Shown: positions 7,586-15,384, counted from the stretch's first letter. The stretch: 28,648 bases of DNA from Clostridiales bacterium UBA1390 (GCA_002305315.1 DBQQ01000052.1:1-28648); one strand, 5' to 3'. Notes: generated by a model not told the origin, from the letters alone. A program made the numbers and translations.

Positions 7586-8224
7586 GTGACAGAAGCGGAA
7601 AGACTGCGGAATGAGAAACTGGGCGCGAGAATCGTGGATGCCCTGAAAAAACGGCATTTCGAGGCGTATTATTGTGCGACGGGAGAGGAGGCGAAGGAGA
7701 AGGCGCTGTCGCTGATCCCAGAAGGGCATGTGATTTCCTGGGGTGGATCGGAGACGCTTTCTCAGATCGGATTGCTGCGGGAGATGCGAAGCGGACGGTA
7801 TTCGGTCATCGACCGGGATACGGCGCGGACGCCGGAGGAACGTGTCAGTCTCATGAGGAAGGCGCTCTTAGCGGATACGTTCCTGGGCAGCAGTAATGCG
7901 ATCAGTGAGGACGGACAGCTTGTGAATATTGATGGAAACGGGAATCGGGTAGCGGCCATGATCTATGGTCCCACCAATGTGATTCTGGTGATCGGTCTGA
8001 ATAAGGCGGTGGCCACGGTGGAGGATGCGGTGCGCAGGGCCAGGCATCTGGCGGCGCCTACCAATGCCCAGCGATTTTTGCCGGACACGCCCTGCGCGCA
8101 TACAGGAGCCTGCGCGGACTGTACGGCGCAGGATTGCATTTGCGCGTATATCAGTGTGACCAGGATCAGTCGGCCGGCAGGTAAGATCAAGGTGATTCTG
8201 GTCGGAGAAGTGCTGGGATTTTGA
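7586..8224 (+). CDS. LUD-domain (DUF162) lactate-utilisation-type protein
   Basis: A 212-residue protein of the LUD family, related to LutC/LutB subunits of lactate oxidation complexes but here standing alone. Features are the SWGGSETLSQIG segment (about 52-63), FLGSSNAISEDGQLVNIDGNGNRVAAM (about 93-119, written by its ends SSNAIS and GNRVAAM), and GPTNVILVIGLNK. A C-terminal cysteine cluster, CAHTGACADCTAQDCIC, could bind a metal. The start is GTG 7586 with AAGGAG nine bases upstream. No lactate permease or iron-sulphur LutB partner is near, so a lactate role is not supported by context. A GNAT gene follows after 16 bases and is probably co-transcribed. Confidence 0.85.
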   Translation: MTEAERLRNEKLGARIVDALKKRHFEAYYCATGEEAKEKALSLIPEGHVISWGGSETLSQIGLLREMRSGRYSVIDRDTARTPEERVSLMRKALLADTFLGSSNAISEDGQLVNIDGNGNRVAAMIYGPTNVILVIGLNKAVATVEDAVRRARHLAAPTNAQRFLPDTPCAHTGACADCTAQDCICAYISVTRISRPAGKIKVILVGEVLGF

Positions 8225-8240
8225 GAAGGGAGAGAAGAGG

Positions 8241-8726
8241 ATGGAGATTCGAAGAGCCGTGGAGACAGATCTTCCCGCGTTGATGGATATTTATGAGGAG
8301 GCCCGGCAGTTCATGCGGGCCCATGGGAATCAGGAGCAGTGGAGCGGCGGATATCCGCAGAAAGAGATCCTCCTCGCGGACATAGCGGCGGGATGTCTCT
8401 ATGTATGCGAGGAGGATCAGAAGATCGGCGCGGTGTTTTTCTATCGTGTAGGGGAAGATCCTACCTATCGGGTGATCGAGCAGGGCAGCTGGCCGGATCA
8501 TGAGCCTTATGCGGTCATCCACCGCATCACAAGCCGGGTGAAGGGCGGGGCAACATTCTGCCTGAAATGGTGCGAGGCGCAGGGGCATAATCTGCGGATC
8601 GACACGCATCGGGACAATTATGTCATGCAGAATTTTCTCACCAAGAATGGCTTTACCTACTGCGGCATCATCCACCTGGCAGATGGCGCGGAGCGCCTGG
8701 CCTATGCCAAATCGGTGGTTTCGTAA
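8241..8726 (+). CDS. GNAT family N-acetyltransferase
   Basis: A 161-residue acyltransferase of the GCN5-related fold. It has the N-terminal MEIRRAVETDLPALMDIYEEAR, the central strand pair around CLYVCEEDQKIGAVFFYR, and the C-terminal NYVMQNFLTKNGFTYCGII, which is the usual last part (N-xx-xxx-F-xxx-GF). The acetyl-CoA loop is weakly conserved (SRVKGGATFCLKW near 97-110). The acceptor, an amino acid, peptide or small amine, cannot be predicted. A purine-rich AAGGGAGAGAAGAGG precedes the ATG. It follows the LUD gene by 16 bases, and its last 25 bases overlap the end of the convergent ABC transporter gene. Confidence 0.88.
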   Translation: MEIRRAVETDLPALMDIYEEARQFMRAHGNQEQWSGGYPQKEILLADIAAGCLYVCEEDQKIGAVFFYRVGEDPTYRVIEQGSWPDHEPYAVIHRITSRVKGGATFCLKWCEAQGHNLRIDTHRDNYVMQNFLTKNGFTYCGIIHLADGAERLAYAKSVVS

Positions 8727-10495
8727 TTTTCTGCCTGCGCGGTGAAGAGCTGATAATACAGGCTTTCCGTATCCTGCATCAGTTCCTGATGCGGTGCAAA
8801 GGCGGCGACTTTCGCATGGTCGAGCACCAGAACCTTATCGCAGAAGGTGCTGGAAGACATGCGGTGGGAGATATACAGGGCGGTTTTGCCCTGGACGGTA
8901 TGATGAAAATCTTCATAGATTTTGGCTTCCGACAGGGGGTCCAGAGCCGAGGTGGGCTCATCCAGAATCACCAGAGAGGCGTCTTTATATAAAGCACGCG
9001 CGATGGCGATTTTCTGGCCTTCGCCGCCGGAGATCTGGACTCCCTCTTCATCATAGTCTTTGCCATAGAAGGAAGACAGCCCATGAGGCAGTTTCTGGAT
9101 GACGGGTTCTAGGCCGACTTCATGGGCGCGCTTCATGGCGCCTGGCGTGTCAGCACCCAGATCCTTACAGGTGATGTTTTCTTCGAGGGAATAGGCGAAG
9201 AGTTTGTAATCCTGGAAAACGGCGGCAATCTCGCGCAGATAGCTTGCAGACTCATAACGGCGGATATCCACATCATTGATATAGATGGTACCTTCCGTAG
9301 GTTCATAGAGCCGGCATAACAGTTTGACGAGTGTTGTCTTGCCGGCGCCATTGAGACCGACAATCGAGATTTTTTCCCCTTCTTTCACAGAAAAGGAGAC
9401 ATGGTCCAGTACCAGCCGATCACTCTTGGGATAGGAGAAAGAGACATTTTCAAAACGAATCGAACGAATCGGTCCGGTAAAGGGAAGGGTGCCCGGCTGA
9501 TTCTCTTCTTCCGGCAGCGCCATAAACTGGGCAAAAGGATCCAGATATCCCAGCATCTGGAGGATGAGAAAGAAGTTCTCCCAGAGGCTGCGGATAGCCG
9601 TGGAAAACTGCATGGCCGAAGAAGCGTACATGGTGAAAGAACCCAGAGAAAGAGGGGCCGGTGACAAGCCGGGGATGACGCGAAGGGCCGTGTAGCCATA
9701 GGCAATGACAGCCAGCAGATCGTTCAGGATACTGAGAATACCGTCTCGCAGTCCAAATTTCTGACTAAACGCCACGCATTCCTGGCAGATCTTCTGATTA
9801 TAGTCGAGAACCTTCTCGGTCAGCATGGGGGCCATCTGATAGAGACGGATATCCTTCTGCAGCTTCGCTTCCAACGTCAGATTGGTATAGTATCCCAGAC
9901 GACGATTATAGGGCAGTATGGCTTGATACATCTGTGCCTCATAGTGCATGAAGTGTCGGTATACCCATAAGCTCAGCGAGGTGATGACCAGCAGGATCAG
10001 AACATAGAAAGGGCTGAGAGTAAACATGAGAACCACGAGGCCCAGGAGCGTGAAGAGGTTTTTCAGCATTTCTCCCGTATACTGAATTAATTGCTGAAGG
10101 GCGCCCTGACTGGTCAGAACGAAAATGGCCCGTTCCTTGAGATCCAGGTATTCCGGATCCTCCAGGTAGGGGTAGGGCAGCCGCATGATCTTAGCGGATA
10201 ACGCCTGCCACATCTTAGCGGATACATCCTGTTGATAAATTCTGTGGGTACGGTCCAACAGACGGTTCAGCAGGTAGAACAGACCGTTGGACAGGACGAT
10301 GAGGCCGACGAAAAGCAGCAGGCAGGAAGGACGAGCCGCGCCCATAAGCTCATCGATCAGATACTTGGGAAATATGACATTTCCGAAAATCTGTCCGGCA
10401 GAGCTGAAAGAACGCAGGAAAAGAACCAGGATATAGACGGGAGAAATCTCGTAAGCGAGGGAGGCAAACAGCTTAATCTTGTTCCAGGTATTCAT
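8702..10495 (-). CDS. ABC exporter half-transporter, second subunit
   Basis: A 597-residue ABC exporter half: a membrane domain of about six helices (1-325), then an ATPase domain. Walker A is GLNGAGKTT (380-388), the Q-loop is VFQDYKLF (427-434), the signature is SGGEG (489-493), Walker B with catalytic Glu is LVILDEPTSALD (508-519), and the H-loop is YISHR. The start at 10495 overlaps the previous gene by 23 bases, with AAAGGAAG upstream, so the two halves probably form a heterodimer in equal amounts. Substrate is unknown: drug, lipid or peptide. No peptidase domain, precursor peptide or maturation enzyme is adjacent. The 3' end overlaps the GNAT gene by 25 bases. Confidence 0.92.
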   Translation of the reverse strand: MNTWNKIKLFASLAYEISPVYILVLFLRSFSSAGQIFGNVIFPKYLIDELMGAARPSCLLLFVGLIVLSNGLFYLLNRLLDRTHRIYQQDVSAKMWQALSAKIMRLPYPYLEDPEYLDLKERAIFVLTSQGALQQLIQYTGEMLKNLFTLLGLVVLMFTLSPFYVLILLVITSLSLWVYRHFMHYEAQMYQAILPYNRRLGYYTNLTLEAKLQKDIRLYQMAPMLTEKVLDYNQKICQECVAFSQKFGLRDGILSILNDLLAVIAYGYTALRVIPGLSPAPLSLGSFTMYASSAMQFSTAIRSLWENFFLILQMLGYLDPFAQFMALPEEENQPGTLPFTGPIRSIRFENVSFSYPKSDRLVLDHVSFSVKEGEKISIVGLNGAGKTTLVKLLCRLYEPTEGTIYINDVDIRRYESASYLREIAAVFQDYKLFAYSLEENITCKDLGADTPGAMKRAHEVGLEPVIQKLPHGLSSFYGKDYDEEGVQISGGEGQKIAIARALYKDASLVILDEPTSALDPLSEAKIYEDFHHTVQGKTALYISHRMSSSTFCDKVLVLDHAKVAAFAPHQELMQDTESLYYQLFTAQAENYETTDLA

Positions 10496-12302
10496 GACTT
10501 ACGCTTCCTTTCTGATAGTATCGGCCCTGCACGGTGAACATGTGATAATACTCGCCATGAAGAGCCATCAGTTCCTTATGGGTACCGTATTCGGCCAGTC
10601 CCTGTTCATTAAACAGGGCAATCTTGTCGCAGAATTGGGTGCTGGACAGGCGATGAGAGATATAGACCGCGGTCTTATGCTGAATCAACTGATCGAACCG
10701 CTGATAGATATCTTTTTCGGCCAGAGCATCCAGTGCGGAGGTGGGTTCATCCATGATGACCATACGGCCATCCTTGTACAGGGCACGAGCAATCGCCAGT
10801 TTCTGGCTTTCGCCGCCGGAAAATTCGGTGCCTTCCGGATCGATGATCTTGAGCATCACCTGATCCAGCCCTTTGGGAAGGGAGGCCAGCTTTTCGCCCA
10901 GGCCAGCGGCCTGAAGAGCAGCAAGGACCCGCTGGTCATTGGATGTACCTGTCTGACAGGTCACATTTTCCCGCAGGGAGAAAGCCATCACGTGAATGTC
11001 CTGGAAGACAACAGAGAACATTTCCTGCAGTGCCTCCCGAGAAAAATCGGTGGTGGGAACCCCATTGATCAGGATCTGTCCTTCTGTGGGGTCGAAGAGA
11101 CCGATCATCAGCTTGACCAGCGTGCTTTTTCCGGCGCCATTGATGCCGACGATGGCCAGGCGCTCTCCCGGTTCGATCGTCAGATTCAAATGACGGATCA
11201 CGTCTCGATCAGTGCCCGGGTACCGGAAGGATACATCTCGGAATTCGACGCGCAGTGTACCGGAACGAAAGGCGGGATGGTTTCCGCGGGCCGCCGTCAG
11301 GGATGCGTCGGATAAACGGAAGAAGTCATGGATATACTGTCCATCCTGCACGAGGGAGGCCAACGAGGTCAGAAACAGCGTGGCAATGGAGGTCAGATTC
11401 AGGATCGCGCTTATATACATGGAATAGTCTGCGATGGTGATCTGCTGCTGCCATACCTGAAGAGACAGGATGCCGTATGTCAGCGTGTCGCTGAGAAGGA
11501 GGGTACACAGCGAAGCCAGCGAGAAAAGAAGTTTACGGTTCTCGATCTGTCGGATGATCTGCGTATACCCCTGGATGGCTGTAGAGAAATGCGCCAGAAT
11601 CCGATCAGCCAAATGATACAGTCGAATGTCCTTACCATAGCTAAAGTCTGAAGACGTATTCGCGTAATAGTTTTGCCGGCGGTACTGATGGCCGATCTCT
11701 TCGCGGCGTGTAAAGGCGTAGCGCAGACTCTGCTGTTGTACTAAAAAGGAAATGAACAGATGCAGCAGCAGGCCCAGGAGCAGAATCGGACTCTGGCTTC
11801 CGATCAGAAGGACTAGGATCAGGATGGTGATGATCTGCGAGGGGGCTTCGAACATCTTGCTGTAATTCCCTTCGATCCCATTATCGTTGTTTTGAACGGC
11901 CTCGAAGGATTGATTATACTGATCGAAGAAATGGGCATCTTCCATATACCGATAGTCGATGGTCATCAGTTTATGGCAAAGCTCCCCGGCATAGTTCAAC
12001 CGCAGCAGAGTAAAACGGTATTTGCAGTGTCCGCGGATGATGTGCTGGACGAAGCCCAGGACGCTGGATAACGAGAAAAACACGACCAGAATGACGAGGA
12101 GAGCCTGGATACGAGCACCTTCTGGACGAGTCAGTTCCGCAAGAAGATATCGAGGAACCAGGACGGCCAGAAACGGATAGAAGGCGGCTGCCAGTGTATA
12201 GAGAAAGCAGTAGCCGAAGAGTGCGCGGTCTTGCTGCCAGGCATGTTGGAGAAGCCGGCGGTGTGTGGATACAATCGGATAACCAAATGGATGTAGATGC
12301 AT
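10473..12302 (-). CDS. ABC exporter half-transporter, first subunit
   Basis: A 609-residue ABC exporter half with an N-terminal membrane domain and a C-terminal ATPase. It carries GINGAGKST (Walker A), VFQDIHVMAF (Q-loop), FSGGESQ (signature), VIMDEPTSALD (Walker B plus catalytic Glu) and YISHR (H-loop). The open frame reaches 12338 through a TTG codon, but the -10 box lies over that stretch. AAGGAGGG sits seven bases before ATG 12302, so 12302 is the true start. It is the first gene of a two-gene operon with 8702-10495. Both halves keep a catalytic Glu after Walker B, unlike many heterodimeric exporters (BmrCD, TM287/288) that have one degenerate site. Confidence 0.93.
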   Translation of the reverse strand: MHLHPFGYPIVSTHRRLLQHAWQQDRALFGYCFLYTLAAAFYPFLAVLVPRYLLAELTRPEGARIQALLVILVVFFSLSSVLGFVQHIIRGHCKYRFTLLRLNYAGELCHKLMTIDYRYMEDAHFFDQYNQSFEAVQNNDNGIEGNYSKMFEAPSQIITILILVLLIGSQSPILLLGLLLHLFISFLVQQQSLRYAFTRREEIGHQYRRQNYYANTSSDFSYGKDIRLYHLADRILAHFSTAIQGYTQIIRQIENRKLLFSLASLCTLLLSDTLTYGILSLQVWQQQITIADYSMYISAILNLTSIATLFLTSLASLVQDGQYIHDFFRLSDASLTAARGNHPAFRSGTLRVEFRDVSFRYPGTDRDVIRHLNLTIEPGERLAIVGINGAGKSTLVKLMIGLFDPTEGQILINGVPTTDFSREALQEMFSVVFQDIHVMAFSLRENVTCQTGTSNDQRVLAALQAAGLGEKLASLPKGLDQVMLKIIDPEGTEFSGGESQKLAIARALYKDGRMVIMDEPTSALDALAEKDIYQRFDQLIQHKTAVYISHRLSSTQFCDKIALFNEQGLAEYGTHKELMALHGEYYHMFTVQGRYYQKGSVSHEYLEQD

Positions 12303-12326
12303 GGGGAATCCCTCCTTCTGTATGAG

Positions 12327-12355
12327 AGTATAGCACAAGATACTGTATAATGCAA
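12327..12355 (-). promoter_or_regulatory. Promoter of the ABC exporter operon with repeated AGTATCTTG
   Basis: On the minus strand TTGCAT (12355-12350) and TATACT (12332-12327) are 17 bases apart, giving a strong vegetative promoter. The sequence AGTATCTTG occurs twice: one copy ends in the first bases of the -35 box and the other lies in the spacer, just before the -10 box. This is a possible operator for a repressor of the MarR or PadR kind, but no regulator gene is adjacent. Confidence 0.75.
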
Positions 12356-12389
12356 GATACTAAATAAAATTTTATTTTGGATTTTTCTC

Positions 12390-12418
12390 TTGATTTTTGA
12401 AGGGAAGAACGGTACAAT
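12390..12418 (+). promoter_or_regulatory. Promoter of the lipid-kinase operon
   Basis: TTGATT (12390-12395) and TACAAT (12413-12418) are separated by 17 bases. The start would fall near 12425, with the ribosome site AAGGAGGG at 12437-12444. It diverges from the ABC exporter promoter across about 35 A+T-rich bases. Confidence 0.75.
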
Positions 12419-12450
12419 AGGAACATCTATAGAGGAAAGGAGGGATTCGC

Positions 12451-13341
12451 GTGCAGGAGCGAATGAAAGTGCTTCTGATTGTCAACCCGGCTGCAGGACA
12501 GCTGAAGGCGAAGACGGGGCTTATGGACATTGTGAAGCGGATGAATGCACTGGGATGTTTGGTGACGGTGGTGACCACACAGCGCAGAGCACAGGCTTCG
12601 GAGCTCGTGAAGGAGCTGCGGGGAGATTATGATCGGCTGGTTTGCTGCGGTGGGGATGGGACGCTGAACGAGGTGATCTCAGGACTCATGCAGACAGAAG
12701 GAAAGAAGGAGCTCGGATATATACCCGCCGGTACGACGAATGATTTCGCGGCTGGACTCGGTCTGGCAAAGGATCTGGGCAAGGCAGCGGAGGCGGCGGT
12801 CTGTGGGCTGCCCCACGAACTGGATCTGGGGTCCTTCAACGGCCGATATTTCTCTTATGTGGCTTCATTTGGCATGTTTTCCGCATCTTCCTATTCAGCT
12901 CCGCAGGCTGTGAAGAACATCTTTGGTCACGCGGCCTATGTGATGGAAGGGATGAAAGAACTCTTGAACATCAAAACCTATCCGGTGCGGTTAGAGGCGG
13001 ATGGACAGACCATAGAGGGAGAATATATCTATGGCAGTATCAGCAATGCGACGTCCATCGGTGGGATTGTTAAGCTGGATCCCAAACTGGTGGATCTGCG
13101 GGACGGCAAGTTTGAAGTCGTATTGATCAAGCCGCTGAAGTCAGCTGACTCGCTCACAAGACTCGCGATGTCCCTTACCAGTAAACACTATGATCCGGAG
13201 GTCATGGACTTCTTCCAGGCGAGCGAGATTCGGATGACACTGCCGGAACAGCAGCCCTGGTCTTTGGACGGAGAGTATGAAGAGGGCGTGAAAGAGGCCG
13301 ACATCCAGAGTCTGCCGCACGCCATCCGCATGATTTATTGA
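12451..13341 (+). CDS. Diacylglycerol/sphingosine kinase family lipid kinase (DagK/YegS-like)
   Basis: A 296-residue cytoplasmic kinase of the DAGK catalytic fold, which phosphorylates diacylglycerol or a related lipid with ATP to give phosphatidate. It shows the N-terminal LLIVNPAAG (8-16), the nucleotide-binding CCGGDGTLNEV (65-75), PAGTTNDFA (92-100) and a C-terminal strand ending PWSLDGEYEEG, where DGE is typical. The GTG at 12451 has AAGGAGGG six bases upstream and is preferred; ATG 12463 (codon 5) also has a GGAG before it. Three genes follow closely (Dabb, PlsY-like, patatin), making a lipid-themed operon. The exact lipid acceptor is not proven. Confidence 0.9.
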   Translation: MQERMKVLLIVNPAAGQLKAKTGLMDIVKRMNALGCLVTVVTTQRRAQASELVKELRGDYDRLVCCGGDGTLNEVISGLMQTEGKKELGYIPAGTTNDFAAGLGLAKDLGKAAEAAVCGLPHELDLGSFNGRYFSYVASFGMFSASSYSAPQAVKNIFGHAAYVMEGMKELLNIKTYPVRLEADGQTIEGEYIYGSISNATSIGGIVKLDPKLVDLRDGKFEVVLIKPLKSADSLTRLAMSLTSKHYDPEVMDFFQASEIRMTLPEQQPWSLDGEYEEGVKEADIQSLPHAIRMIY

Positions 13342-13364
13342 TATATTATAAGGAGGGAATACCG

Positions 13365-13655
13365 ATGGTAAAACACGTAGTATGCTTTAAGCTGAAGGAT
13401 AATAGTCTGGAAGAGTGTAAGAAAGCGCAGGAGATCCTGCTTTCTATGAAAGGCAATGTGCCGATGCTGCAGGATATCGAGGTGGGGGTGGATTTTCTGC
13501 ATTCTGCTCGTTCCTATGATATCCATCTGGAGGTGACGCTTCCGGATCGGGACGCGCTGGATGCGTATCAGAATGATCCGTATCACTGCAGCGTGGTCAA
13601 GAAGCATATGCACGCTGTGGCGGAAAGCAGTGTATCCGTAGACTGGGAGGTTTGA
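13365..13655 (+). CDS. Dabb-family (stress-responsive alpha/beta barrel) protein
   Basis: A 96-residue protein beginning MVKHVVCFKLKD, the usual opening of Dabb domains. It continues with GVDFLHSARSYDIHLEVTLPD and ends in an HCSVVKKHMHAV segment, the ordinary core of this ferredoxin-like dimeric fold. The open frame runs up to TTG 13338, but AAGGAGGG sits just before ATG 13365, so that start is taken. Members of the family have diverse or unknown roles (some bind small ligands or act as isomerases or cyclases). It lies between the lipid kinase and PlsY-like genes, and the downstream ATG follows its stop by two bases, so it is co-translated with them. Confidence 0.88.
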   Translation: MVKHVVCFKLKDNSLEECKKAQEILLSMKGNVPMLQDIEVGVDFLHSARSYDIHLEVTLPDRDALDAYQNDPYHCSVVKKHMHAVAESSVSVDWEV

Positions 13656-13657
13656 GT

Positions 13658-14317
13658 ATGAATCTGCTGCCCATAGCGTTTGTTTTGCTGGGGTTTCTGA
13701 GCGGAAGCATCTTATATAGCCAGTATTTACCCTGGCATTTCAAACGGATCAATATTATGGAAATCAGTGAGGACCATAATCCGGGTACGGCGAATGTGAT
13801 GAAATACGCGGGCGTACCTTTGGGAATCGTGTGTCTCGTCTGTGATATTGGGAAAGGGTTTGTGCCGGTATTTTTGGCCATGCGTTTTGTGAAGGCGCAG
13901 GATATGATGGCGGCCCTGATTCTGGCGGCGCCTGTGGCGGGACACGCCTTCTCGGCGTTTCATCGGGGGCGAGGCGGCAAGGCGATTGCCGTCACGTTTG
14001 GGACGCTGCTGGGCCTCTGGCCGGATACGCAGCTGTTCCTGGTACTCTGCGTGTTCTATCTGTTGTTCTCGGTGGTGATCGTCATTCGGCCGAATGAGAG
14101 AAGAACGGTCTTTACCTTTCTTTGTTTTGGAGCTGTGGCTCTGATGAGAGCCTATATGGGGAAGTTACCCCTGCCCATCAGCCTGGGCGCCATAGGCGAG
14201 TCCGGCATTGTGATTCGGAAGAATCTGCACGATGCCAAATTGCCGGCCGTCTCCGTCCCGACAAAACCGGAGCAGGAACTGGGAATCGAACGAGTGAAGA
14301 AGAAGGATTGGAAGTAG
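13658..14317 (+). CDS. Divergent PlsY-like glycerol-3-phosphate acyltransferase
   Basis: A 219-residue membrane protein resembling PlsY, which makes lysophosphatidate from acyl-phosphate and glycerol-3-phosphate. The three conserved regions are present but altered. The first is SGSILYS (about 15-21). The second, normally GSGNxGATN, reads EDHNPGTANV. The third, normally GHxxPxFxxFKGGKGVAT, reads GHAFSAFHRGRGGKAIAV. Five to six membrane segments fit the family. The start ATG 13658 has GGGAGG seven bases upstream and sits next to the Dabb stop; the patatin start follows its stop by one base. It may be a PlsY paralogue with another acceptor or donor. Confidence 0.75.
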   Translation: MNLLPIAFVLLGFLSGSILYSQYLPWHFKRINIMEISEDHNPGTANVMKYAGVPLGIVCLVCDIGKGFVPVFLAMRFVKAQDMMAALILAAPVAGHAFSAFHRGRGGKAIAVTFGTLLGLWPDTQLFLVLCVFYLLFSVVIVIRPNERRTVFTFLCFGAVALMRAYMGKLPLPISLGAIGESGIVIRKNLHDAKLPAVSVPTKPEQELGIERVKKKDWK

Positions 14318-14318
14318 A

Positions 14319-15167
14319 ATGAAAACAGGTTTGGTCTTGGAAGGCGGCGGGATGCGAGGCATCTATACGGCCGGCGTGCTGGATGTGTTCATGGAGCAGG
14401 GAATCTGTCTGGATGGGGTCATTGGAGTCTCGGCAGGCGCGATTCATGGTTCTACCTATGTCTCTGGACAGAAGGGCAGAAGCATTCGTTATTATAGAAA
14501 GTACTGTGCGGATAAGCGCTTCATGAGCGTCTGGAGTCTGATTCATACAGGAGATCTGGTGGGACGGGAGTTCTGCTATAAGGATCTGCCGGAGAGGCTG
14601 GATCCCTTTGATTATGAGGCCTTTGAGAAATCTCCCATGGAGTTTTATGTGGTCTGCAGCAATCTGGAGACGGGAAAGGCAGAGTATTTGCGCTTGACGG
14701 ATCCCAGGCGTCAGATGGATCTTCTGCGGGCCTCGGCTTCGATGCCCTACGTCTCCCATATTGTGGAGTTTGAAGGGAAGAAACTGCTGGATGGCGGCTG
14801 TTGTGACAGCATACCCGTGCGCGCAGCGTCAAAATTGGGCTTTTCAAGAAGCGTGGTTGTGCTGACACAGCACGACGGGTATATGAAAAAACAGAGCCAT
14901 TTGCATCCGGAATACCTTGTATATCGGAAATATCCGGCCTTTGCGAAGGCGTTGGAAAAGCGCCCGGTAGTCTATAATCGGACCCTGCAGAAGATTCGGG
15001 AGTGGGAAAAGCAGGGGAAAATCTTCGTGATTCGCCCGCATCAGCCGCTTCTGGTCGGCCGCATGGAGCATGATCCCGAGAAGCTGCAGACCGTCTATGA
15101 TATGGGACGGGAGGACGTGGAGGCGTCCTTGGAAAAGCTGAAAACGTGGCTTGCCGCGAATGCGTAA
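14319..15167 (+). CDS. Patatin-like phospholipase
   Basis: A 282-residue hydrolase of the patatin family, which cleaves acyl chains from lipids with a Ser-Asp dyad. All three hallmarks are seen: the oxyanion GGGMRG (9-14), the nucleophile elbow GVSAG with Ser38 (36-40), and the DGG motif with Asp158 (LLDGGCCDSIPV). The length and C-terminal region resemble the YjjU-type bacterial patatins. No signal peptide is present, so it should act inside the cell. It is the last gene of the lipid operon, starting one base after the PlsY-like stop. No terminator was found before the infC promoter 17 bases downstream, so some read-through is likely. Confidence 0.93.
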   Translation: MKTGLVLEGGGMRGIYTAGVLDVFMEQGICLDGVIGVSAGAIHGSTYVSGQKGRSIRYYRKYCADKRFMSVWSLIHTGDLVGREFCYKDLPERLDPFDYEAFEKSPMEFYVVCSNLETGKAEYLRLTDPRRQMDLLRASASMPYVSHIVEFEGKKLLDGGCCDSIPVRAASKLGFSRSVVVLTQHDGYMKKQSHLHPEYLVYRKYPAFAKALEKRPVVYNRTLQKIREWEKQGKIFVIRPHQPLLVGRMEHDPEKLQTVYDMGREDVEASLEKLKTWLAANA

Positions 15168-15184
15168 ATTTTTTCAAAAAACAC

Positions 15185-15213
15185 TTGACAGTATCTGCCG
15201 AATCGTGTATACT
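15185..15213 (+). promoter_or_regulatory. Promoter of the infC-rpmI-rplT operon
   Basis: TTGACA (15185-15190) and TATACT (15208-15213) are exactly 17 bases apart. The start near 15220 would give a leader of about 165 bases before infC. Confidence 0.9.
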
Positions 15214-15219
15214 CCATAA

Positions 15220-15384
15220 AGTATGAAACAAGTAGAAGTTTTCCGCTTCTCACCTTCCCATTGAGATATGCAGAGGGTTGATATAGTATGTGGCAGAGGT
15301 TGTGGTGTCTCTGTATATATAGCGGACTTCTATGGTCCGCTTTTTTGTTGCGGTGGTTTCAAGAATATATGGAGGTGTCCGACC
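15220..15384 (+). promoter_or_regulatory. L20-type autoregulatory leader with attenuator
   Basis: The leader of infC-rpmI-rplT has three structures. A 5' hairpin AGAAG-TTTTCCG-CTTCT is followed by a long-range ten-pair stem, 15266-15275 with 15309-15318 (ATATGCAGAG/CTCTGTATAT, one G-U). Three bases later comes an intrinsic terminator, AGCGGAC/GTCCGCT (15321-15327/15335-15341) with six T. In Bacillus, ribosomal protein L20 binds such a leader and provokes termination; position, gene order and architecture match. The assignment is by structure and context, not by a model search. Confidence 0.8.
15321..15346 (+). terminator. Attenuator terminator in the infC leader
   Basis: A perfect seven-base stem, AGCGGAC/GTCCGCT, with a seven-base loop is followed directly by TTTTTT. 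It lies 39 bases before the infC start and so must be conditional. Confidence 0.88.

Noticed and set aside
8702..12302. Bacteriocin or lantibiotic export system
   Set aside because: The ABC halves have no peptidase domain, and no precursor peptide or modification enzyme is nearby.
15268..15384. N-terminal extension of infC from ATG 15268
   Set aside because: It would translate the attenuator hairpin, has no family match, and the normal IF-3 N-terminus with a good ribosome site starts at ATT 15385.
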